DNA from: Ancylobacter radicis
GTDB lineage: Bacteria; Pseudomonadota; Alphaproteobacteria; Rhizobiales; Xanthobacteraceae
NCBI RefSeq assembly: GCF_018449475.1
Contig: NZ_JAHCQH010000023.1
Coordinates: forward strand, 1-64,000
DNA: 64,000 bases
Reading direction: 5' to 3'
Part shown: positions 58,552 to 64,000 of the stretch, in pieces
Layout: the number at the start of each line of letters is the position of its first letter
Numbering within the stretch: position 1 is the stretch's first letter
Program-made: the position numbers and the translations under genes
The notes under the pieces: generated by a model
What the model was told of the DNA's origin: nothing
Database searches by the model: none
The model's input: the letters and a program-made list of their open reading frames with translations, nothing else

Positions 58552-59829
58552 GTGAGCGGCCATCATGAGGTGATCGTCGTCGGCGCGGGCGCTGCGGGCC
58601 TTGCCGCGGGCGCGCGCCTGCATCAGGCCGGCATCGACGTGCGGGTGCTGGAAGCCGCGCCGCGCACCGGCGGGCGGGCTTTCACCGATAGCGCGACCTT
58701 CGGCGTCGCCTGGGATCGCGGCTGCCACTGGCTGCATTCGGCCTCCGTCAATCCGCTGCGCCAGGCGGCTGACGAGCTCGGCATCGGCTATATGGCGCGC
58801 GGCACGCGGCAGGCGCGAGCGACCCATCTGGGGGAGCGTTGGGCCGATGAGGTGGAGCGTGAGGACATCTGGCGCGCCATCGACGCCCTGTTCACCGCCG
58901 TCCACCACGCCGGCGACGAGGGCTGCGACATTGCCGCCAGCGCGGTGATCGACACCACCACGCCCTGGTTGCGGCTGACCCGCCACTGGCTGAATCTGAT
59001 GACCGCCACCGAGGCGGAGCGGGTCTCCACCCTCGACTATGCCGCCTATGCCGATACGGTGGAAAACTATCCGGTCGCGAGCGGCTATGGCGCGCTGGTG
59101 CAGGCGGTGGCGCGGCGCGCGGCGCCGGATTTGCCGGTGCTCACCGGCTGCCCGGTCTCGTCCATCGACTGGTCGGGCGCAGGAGTCGCGCTGGAGACGC
59201 CGCGCGGGCGCCTGACCGCCCGTGCCGTCATCGTCGCCGTGCCGACCCCGGTCATCGCGCGCGGCGCGCTGGCTTTCGCCCCGCATCTGCCGGTTGATCT
59301 GGCGGAAGCCTTCGCGGCGCTGCCGCTGGGCGCGGCGGAGAAGGTGGCGGTTCATTTCGATCGCGATGTCTTCGGCGTAGCGCCGACCACCTATATCGAC
59401 ACGCTCGACCTGCGCGATCCGCACCGCCACCCGATCAATTTCACGCTCAATCCGTTCGGCGCGCCGATGGCGATCGGGCAACTGGCGGGCGACAATGCCG
59501 CGCGCCTCGTCGCCGCCGGCCCGAAGGCGATGGAAGATTTCGCCCTTGCTGCCCTTGTCGACACCTTCGGCGCGGATATCCGCGCCCATGTCACGGGCGT
59601 CGCGACCACCGACTGGGTGGCGGACCCGCTGATCGGCGGCGCCTATAGCTGCGCCCTGCCGGGTCTCGCCCATATGCGCGCGCGCCTGCGCCAGTCCTTG
59701 GCAGATCGCGTGTTCTTCGCCGGCGAGGCGGTCTCGGCCCATGCCTATTCCACCGCCCATGGCGCGCACCTCACCGGCATTGCCGCCGCCGAGGCGACGC
59801 TCGCCCAACTCACGGGCAAGGCGGCGTGA
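58552..59829 (+). CDS. Flavin-containing amine oxidase family protein
   Basis: A 425-residue FAD enzyme. The dinucleotide fold VIVVGAGAAGLAAGARLHQAGIDVRVLEAAPRTGGRAFT at the N-terminus and the C-terminal RVFFAGEAVSAHAYSTAHGAHLTGIAAAEATL are typical of the NAD(P)/FAD amine oxidase family. The substrate is not clear; monoamine oxidases, polyamine oxidases and desaturases share this fold. It starts with GTG 12 bases after sspB and overlaps folA by four bases, so it appears to be the middle gene of an sspB-amine oxidase-folA operon. Confidence 0.88.
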   Translation: MSGHHEVIVVGAGAAGLAAGARLHQAGIDVRVLEAAPRTGGRAFTDSATFGVAWDRGCHWLHSASVNPLRQAADELGIGYMARGTRQARATHLGERWADEVEREDIWRAIDALFTAVHHAGDEGCDIAASAVIDTTTPWLRLTRHWLNLMTATEAERVSTLDYAAYADTVENYPVASGYGALVQAVARRAAPDLPVLTGCPVSSIDWSGAGVALETPRGRLTARAVIVAVPTPVIARGALAFAPHLPVDLAEAFAALPLGAAEKVAVHFDRDVFGVAPTTYIDTLDLRDPHRHPINFTLNPFGAPMAIGQLAGDNAARLVAAGPKAMEDFALAALVDTFGADIRAHVTGVATTDWVADPLIGGAYSCALPGLAHMRARLRQSLADRVFFAGEAVSAHAYSTAHGAHLTGIAAAEATLAQLTGKAA

Positions 59830-60350
59830 CGGGCGGCCCCGCGACGCGGCTCACCCTCGTCGTCGCCGTCGCCGAGAACGGCGTGATCGGGCGCGGCGAC
59901 GAACTGCCTTGGCACATTTCCGGCGATCTCAAGCGATTCCGCGCCATCACCTGGGGCAAGCCGATCCTGATGGGACGGCGCACCTTCCAGTCGATCGGCC
60001 GGCCGCTGCCGGGGCGCACCAGCATCGTCATCACCCGCGACGCCGGCTTTGCCGCGCCGGAAGGCGTACTCGTCGTTGCCTCGCTGGAGGCGGCGCTGGA
60101 GAGCGGCGCGGCGGAGGCTGCGCGGCTCGGCGTCGACGAGATGGCGGTGGTTGGCGGCGCGCAGATCTATGCGCAGGCGATCGCGCGGGCGCAGCTTCTG
60201 CGGCTGACGCAGGTCCATGCACGCCCGGAAGGGGACGTGCATTTCCCGCCCTTCGACCTTGCCGAGTGGCGCGAGACCTATCGCGAGGGGCCGATCAAGG
60301 GCGAGAAGGACGAATACGCCTTCAGCTTCATTGATTACGAGCGGGCCTGA
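59826..60350 (+). CDS. folA: Dihydrofolate reductase
   Basis: FolA regenerates tetrahydrofolate, which ThyA oxidises. The 174-residue protein has LVVAVAENGVIGRGDELPWHISGDLKRFRAITWGKPILMGRRTFQSIGRPLPGRTSIVITRD, holding the WH and catalytic acidic region. The NADPH-binding VVGGAQIYAQAI and the C-terminal FSFIDYERA complete the fold. The GTG start overlaps the stop of the amine oxidase gene (GTGA), which suggests translational coupling. Confidence 0.96.
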   Translation: MTGGPATRLTLVVAVAENGVIGRGDELPWHISGDLKRFRAITWGKPILMGRRTFQSIGRPLPGRTSIVITRDAGFAAPEGVLVVASLEAALESGAAEAARLGVDEMAVVGGAQIYAQAIARAQLLRLTQVHARPEGDVHFPPFDLAEWRETYREGPIKGEKDEYAFSFIDYERA

Positions 60351-60368
60351 CGCGGGGCGCGCCGTCCG

Positions 60369-61130
60369 TCAGATCGGCCGGCCTTCCACGGTGAGGGTGA
60401 GTTCCTCTTCCATCTCCTCGACCTCGTCGAGATGGGGATAGACCGCCAGCGCCCGGCGGGCGGCTTCCAGCGCGTGCTTCTCGTCGCCGATCTCCTTGCA
60501 GATGATGGCGATGCCGGCCCAGGCGCCGTAATGGCGCGGCTCGCGCGCCACCACCTGGCGCAGATCGACCAGCGCGTCCGAGAAATCCTGCTTGAGATAG
60601 AACACGGTGGCGCGCTTGTTCCAGGCTTCCAGATGGTCGGGGGAGACGACCAGCACGCCGTCGAGCAACTGAATCGCGAGGTCGTAATCCTTGGCCTGCG
60701 TGGCCAGCGCCGCGCGGCTCATCAGCACATCGGCCGTGTCGCTGCCGGAAGGTGTGAGCGCGATGTCGATGCGGGCGGCGATCTGCTTGGCCGATTCCTC
60801 GTCCGGCGCCGCCTTCAGCGCGGCAAACAGCGCGTCGAGCCGCTTGGCGCGGTCGGGCTCGGCATTGCCGCTCTCCACCGGGGAGGTGGTGCTGCGGCCG
60901 TCCGCGGTGCCGGGCTGGTCCTTGGCCTTGGGAATCTCGACCTGAACCGGCGCGTCCTTGCCCAACGCATCCTTGGGCGGCGCATCCTTGGAGTGAGCGT
61001 CAGGCGCGGGAGCGGCGGGCGATTGCGCGAAAAGCAGCGGCGCGCGGCCCTGCGGCGTGTCGGCCGATACGGGAAGGGCGGCACCGGCGAGCGGGGAGGC
61101 GAGGATCAGGGCAGCAAAAAGGGCGCGCAT
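60369..61130 (-). CDS. Exported TPR-repeat protein
   Basis: A 253-residue secreted protein. The signal MRALFAALILASPLAGAALPVSA is followed by a Lys/Asp/Ala/Pro-rich linker with the repeats KDAPPKDALGKDAP, then a helical region with about three TPR units: ADVLMSRAALATQAKDYDLAIQLLDGVLVVSPDHLEAWNKRATVFYLKQDFSDALVDLRQVVAREPRHYGAWAGIAI. It probably acts as a periplasmic protein-binding scaffold. The partner is unknown. It is convergent with folA, 18 bases away. Confidence 0.85.
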   Translation of the reverse strand: MRALFAALILASPLAGAALPVSADTPQGRAPLLFAQSPAAPAPDAHSKDAPPKDALGKDAPVQVEIPKAKDQPGTADGRSTTSPVESGNAEPDRAKRLDALFAALKAAPDEESAKQIAARIDIALTPSGSDTADVLMSRAALATQAKDYDLAIQLLDGVLVVSPDHLEAWNKRATVFYLKQDFSDALVDLRQVVAREPRHYGAWAGIAIICKEIGDEKHALEAARRALAVYPHLDEVEEMEEELTLTVEGRPI

Positions 61131-61185
61131 GACTCCAGTGTAGGAGCGATGGCGCCCTCGTCAACACGCAGAAGCGAACCCCGAG

Positions 61186-61216
61186 AAAACGTGAACGCGG
61201 CCCAAGGGCCGCGTTC
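61186..61216 (-). terminator. Intrinsic terminator after rpmJ
   Basis: GAACGCGGCC (61193-61202) and GGCCGCGTTC (61207-61216) close a four-base loop. On the minus strand ACGTTTTC follows the stem. It lies just downstream of rpmJ. Confidence 0.75.
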
Positions 61217-61241
61217 GGAACGTCGCTCGAAGCCTGTCGTC

Positions 61242-61367
61242 TCAGCCCTGACGGGCCTTGAAGCGCTTCTGGGTCTTGTTGATGATGTAGACGCGGCCCT
61301 TGCGGCGCACCAGACGGTTGTCGCGGTGACGGCCGAGCAGCGACTTGAGAGAGTTGCGGATCTTCAT
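61242..61367 (-). CDS. rpmJ: 50S ribosomal protein L36, cysteine-free type
   Basis: A 41-residue basic protein read directly from the minus strand, starting [18 protein letters not shown] and ending with [16 protein letters not shown]. This is the alphaproteobacterial L36 form, which has no zinc-ribbon cysteines, as in the zinc-independent paralogue YkgO. It is transcribed alone with its own terminator. In many alphaproteobacteria this L36 is the only copy, which cannot be checked here. Confidence 0.95.
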   Translation of the reverse strand: MKIRNSLKSLLGRHRDNRLVRRKGRVYIINKTQKRFKARQG

Positions 61368-61535
61368 GACACTTAACCTTCGGATGGATAGCGCCTGCGC
61401 ATGAGACGGCGCCTATGGCCGCGCCCCGATCCGCCAGCTTCACCTAAATTCGAGGCCCGGCTGATAGCGGAGGGGAGGGGGGCTTGTCAATCGACGGGCG
61501 GGGGTCGAGGGGCGTTTTCCGCCCGGCGCGCCCGC

Positions 61536-62057
61536 TTATCCCATTCCCCGCGCGGCCTTGAAGGGCGCCATGCCGGCGCGGGCCAGCTCGTCCGCCCGCT
61601 CATTCATGGGGTCGCCCGCATGGCCCTTGACCCAGTGCCAGCGTATTTCGTGGCGGGCGATGGCGAGTTCGAGGCGCTCCCACAGATCGACATTCTTCAC
61701 CGGCTTCTTGTCCGCCGTGCGCCAGCCATTGCGCTTCCAGCCGGCCATCCATTTGGTGACGCCGTTGCGCAGATATTCGCTGTCGGTGTGCAGATCGACC
61801 GTGCAGGGGCGCTTCAGCGCCTCCAGCGAGGAGATCGCCGCCATCAGTTCCATACGGTTATTGGTGGTCGGGGAATCGCCGCCGCACAGCTCCTTCTCCG
61901 TCCCCGCATAGCGCAGAATCGCGCCCCAGCCGCCGGGGCCGGGATTGCCGGAGCAGGCGCCATCGGTCCAGATCGCGACGATGCCCTTCGGCGGTTCCTT
62001 GGGCGGCTCTTTGGCGTCGTCGCCGAAGATGCGGGCGGTGCCGGGTGCTGTCTTCAC
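61536..62057 (-). CDS. rnhA: Ribonuclease HI
   Basis: RNase HI cleaves the RNA strand of RNA-DNA hybrids. The 173-residue protein has the catalytic acidic residues in [52 protein letters not shown] and [13 protein letters not shown]. An N-terminal stretch with [10 protein letters not shown] is longer than in E. coli. The GTG start at 62057 overlaps the thrB stop (GTGA). Longer frames to 62339 run antisense-like through thrB and are not coding. The conserved thrB-rnhA order is common in alphaproteobacteria. Confidence 0.95.
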   Translation of the reverse strand: MKTAPGTARIFGDDAKEPPKEPPKGIVAIWTDGACSGNPGPGGWGAILRYAGTEKELCGGDSPTTNNRMELMAAISSLEALKRPCTVDLHTDSEYLRNGVTKWMAGWKRNGWRTADKKPVKNVDLWERLELAIARHEIRWHWVKGHAGDPMNERADELARAGMAPFKAARGMG

Positions 62058-63034
62058 GCGGCGTGCTCGGTCGCGAGGCCATAGTCGCGCGGGCTCTCGA
62101 CCGAGCGGTGGAAACGCAGCTTGCGCAGATATTCCAGCGGGTCGTGCGGGCGCACCAGCGCGCCGGGCGGCACGTTGAGCCAGTCCACCAGCCGGGTGAG
62201 CAGGAAGCGCAGCGCCGCCCCGCGCGCCAGCACCGGCAGCGCCGCGATCTCGGCCTCGCTCAGCGGGCGCTCGGCCTGATAGGCGGCGATCAGCGCCCGA
62301 CCCTTGGTCTGGTTGTAGGCGCCGTCCGGCTCGAAGCACCAGGCGTTGAGGCAGATGGCGATGTCATAGGCGAGCAGGTCGTTGCAAGCGAAATAGAAGT
62401 CGATCAGCCCGGTGAGCCGCCCGTCGATGAAGAACACATTGTCCGGGAACAGGTCGGCATGGATGATGCCGGCCGGAAGCCCCGCCGGCCAGCGCGCCTC
62501 CAGAAAAGCCAGCTCATTGGCGATCAGCGTCCGCAGGCCTGGGGCCACCGTGTCGGCGCGCTCGCCCGCCGTCTCATAGAGCGGGCGCCAGCCGGGAACG
62601 GAGAGCGCGTTGACCCGGGAAAAAGCGGAAAAGTCCCCGCCCGCCTTATGCAGCCCGGCGAGCGCGGTACCGAGCGCGGCGCAATTGGCCGCCGTGGGCC
62701 GGCGCACCGAGGTGCCCATGAGAAAGGTCGCGATCAGCGCCGGGCGGCCGGCGAGCGTGCCGAGCGCGACGCCCGCGCGGTTGCGCACCGGCTGCGGGCA
62801 ATCGATGCCCCGGCTCGCCAGATGCTCCATCAGTCCGATGAAGAAAGGCAGGTCCGCCGGATTCACCCGCTTTTCATAGAGGGTGAGGATGAAGCTGCCG
62901 GCTTCCGTCTGGAGCAGATAGTTGGAATTCTCCACGCCCTCGGCAATGCCCTTGAAGGCCCGCAGGCGGCCGATCTCATAGGTCGAAAGGAAGGCTTCGA
63001 GCTCTTCCGGGGTCACATCGGTATAGACGGCCAT
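62054..63034 (-). CDS. thrB: Homoserine kinase (ThrB2 type)
   Basis: This kinase phosphorylates homoserine for threonine synthesis. The 326-residue protein belongs to the aminoglycoside-phosphotransferase-like type of homoserine kinase. [57 protein letters not shown] is the N-terminal lobe. The catalytic loop is [14 protein letters not shown], and the metal-binding Asp is in [16 protein letters not shown]. The ATG at 63034 was chosen over an upstream extension that overlaps ispH. It is 25 bases downstream of ispH and coupled to rnhA. Confidence 0.95.
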   Translation of the reverse strand: MAVYTDVTPEELEAFLSTYEIGRLRAFKGIAEGVENSNYLLQTEAGSFILTLYEKRVNPADLPFFIGLMEHLASRGIDCPQPVRNRAGVALGTLAGRPALIATFLMGTSVRRPTAANCAALGTALAGLHKAGGDFSAFSRVNALSVPGWRPLYETAGERADTVAPGLRTLIANELAFLEARWPAGLPAGIIHADLFPDNVFFIDGRLTGLIDFYFACNDLLAYDIAICLNAWCFEPDGAYNQTKGRALIAAYQAERPLSEAEIAALPVLARGAALRFLLTRLVDWLNVPPGALVRPHDPLEYLRKLRFHRSVESPRDYGLATEHAA

Positions 63035-63059
63035 CGGTGCCTGTCGGGTGTGGAACAGC

Positions 63060-64000
63060 CTATTCGGCGGCGTCGGGGCGAAGCTGCCGGGGCAGCGGGA
63101 AGAACACGTCTTCATTGACCGTGTACACGGTCTCGACCGCCACCGTGTAGCGTTCGGCGAAGGCGTCGATGATTTCCTCCACCAATATCTCCGGCGCCGA
63201 CGCCCCGGCGGTGATGCCGAGCGAGGCGATGGCGCCGAAGCGGTTCCAGTCGATCTCGCTCGCGCGCTGCACAAGGTCGGAGATGCGGCAGCCCTCGCGC
63301 TCGGCCGCTTCGCGCAGGCGCTGCGAGTTGGACGAGTTCGGCGCGCCGACCACGATCATCGCATCCACCTGCGGGGCGACGCGCTTGACCGCTTCCTGCC
63401 GGTTGGTGGTGGCGTAGCAGATGTCTTCCTTGTGCGGCGCCACCATCGCGGGGAAACGCTGCCTGAGGATGGCGACGATCTCCGCCGTATCGTCGATCGA
63501 AAGCGTGGTCTGGGTGGTGAAGGCGAGATTGTCGGGGTCGCGCGGGGTGAAGATTCGCGCCTGCGCGGCGGTCTCGACCAGCGACACCGCGCCCTCGGGC
63601 AACTGGCCCATGGTGCCGATCACTTCCGGGTGGCCGGCATGGCCGATCAGCACCACCTCGCGGCCCTTCTTGTGATGGACGGTGGCCTCGCGGTGTACCT
63701 TGGTCACCAGCGGGCAGGTGGCGTCGATGGCGAAGAAATTGCGCTGCGCCGCGTCCTCCGGCACCGATTTGGCCACGCCATGGGCGGAGAAGATCACCGG
63801 CGCCGCCGTGCCGGCGGGGACCTCGTGCAACTCCTCGACGAAGATCGCGCCCTTCGCCTTCAGCCCCTCGACCACATATTTGTTATGCACGATCTCGTGC
63901 CGGACATAGACCGGCGGGCCGTACAGGGCGAGCGCCCGCTCTACCGCGTCGATGGCGCGCACCACACCGGCGCAGAAGCCGCGCGGGGCGCAGAGCAGAA
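63060..64000 (-). CDS. ispH: 4-hydroxy-3-methylbut-2-enyl diphosphate reductase, 5' end missing
   Basis: IspH makes IPP and DMAPP in the last step of the MEP pathway, using a 4Fe-4S cluster. The frame stays open to the window edge. The residues just inside it read [23 protein letters not shown], so only about ten to fifteen residues should be missing. The three cluster cysteines are in GFCAGV, DATCPLV and [24 protein letters not shown] and [17 protein letters not shown] are also conserved. It is the first of three leftward genes: ispH, thrB and rnhA. Confidence 0.96.
   Translation of the reverse strand, partial: LLCAPRGFCAGVVRAIDAVERALALYGPPVYVRHEIVHNKYVVEGLKAKGAIFVEELHEVPAGTAAPVIFSAHGVAKSVPEDAAQRNFFAIDATCPLVTKVHREATVHHKKGREVVLIGHAGHPEVIGTMGQLPEGAVSLVETAAQARIFTPRDPDNLAFTTQTTLSIDDTAEIVAILRQRFPAMVAPHKEDICYATTNRQEAVKRVAPQVDAMIVVGAPNSSNSQRLREAAEREGCRISDLVQRASEIDWNRFGAIASLGITAGASAPEILVEEIIDAFAERYTVAVETVYTVNEDVFFPLPRQLRPDAAE

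Noticed and set aside
57520..59808. 762-residue minus-strand frame across ssrA and sspB
   Set aside because: It would run through the tmRNA and antisense to sspB and the amine oxidase. It has no family motifs.

Overview
The window is a GC-rich, gene-dense chromosomal segment from an alphaproteobacterium, most likely a member of the Hyphomicrobiales close to Xanthobacteraceae or Bradyrhizobiaceae. This placement is inferred from several features: a long-linker FtsZ, a permuted two-piece tmRNA with tag ANDNYAPVAQAA, a GapR (DUF2312) gene, a LexA box of the GAAC-N7-GAAC type, the families DUF1036, DUF1244, DUF2065, DUF3309 and DUF4169, and REP-like palindromes of the type common in rhizobia. No plasmid, phage or transposon genes are visible.

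Region 1 (1-15.2 kb) holds the distal half of the division and cell-wall cluster: murD, ftsW, murG, murC, murB, ddl, ftsQ, ftsA, ftsZ and lpxC, then the outer-membrane assembly lipoprotein bamD. A divergent metallo-beta-lactamase-fold gene and a palindromic-repeat cluster lie upstream of murD, where mraY would be expected. Region 2 (15.2-30 kb) holds DNA repair and housekeeping genes: recN-ligA behind a LexA box, a cysteine hydrolase, DUF3309, aminopeptidase P, a LysE exporter, a periplasmic amino-acid-binding protein, a UvrD/PcrA helicase, a broken hicA with hicB, prmA, a hot-dog thioesterase and an FAD-linked hydroxyacid dehydrogenase.

Region 3 (30-46.9 kb) holds a giant AsmA-type protein, serB, miaA, msrQ, purE-purK (with a clear sigma70-type promoter), an L,D-transpeptidase followed by a DUF882 peptidase-like protein, gapR, DUF1244, an N-formylglutamate amidohydrolase-like gene, a glycerate kinase and DUF1036. 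Region 4 (46.9-55.3 kb) holds the membrane quality-control set degP, DUF2065, hflC and hflK, then a DUF4169/ribbon-helix-helix pair. An AT-rich gap with an unfamiliar glycosyltransferase-like gene follows, then fumC and a Spy/CpxP-like LTxxQ protein whose start codon sits in a perfect 12-bp hairpin.

Region 5 (55.3-64 kb) holds a GNAT acetyltransferase, thyA, an orphan gene, ssrA (tmRNA), sspB, a flavin amine oxidase, folA, a TPR protein, rpmJ, rnhA, thrB and ispH, which runs off the end of the window. ssrA and sspB side by side form a trans-translation and ClpXP-delivery module. thyA and folA supply dTMP and tetrahydrofolate.

Most of the window is ordinary core chromosome. The observations most worth a second look are the hairpin that encloses the ribosome-binding site and start codon of the LTxxQ gene, the AT-rich island with its unrecognised glycosyltransferase-like gene, the one-base frameshift in hicA beside a HicB without a DNA-binding domain, the ssrA-sspB pairing, and the LexA box before recN-ligA.
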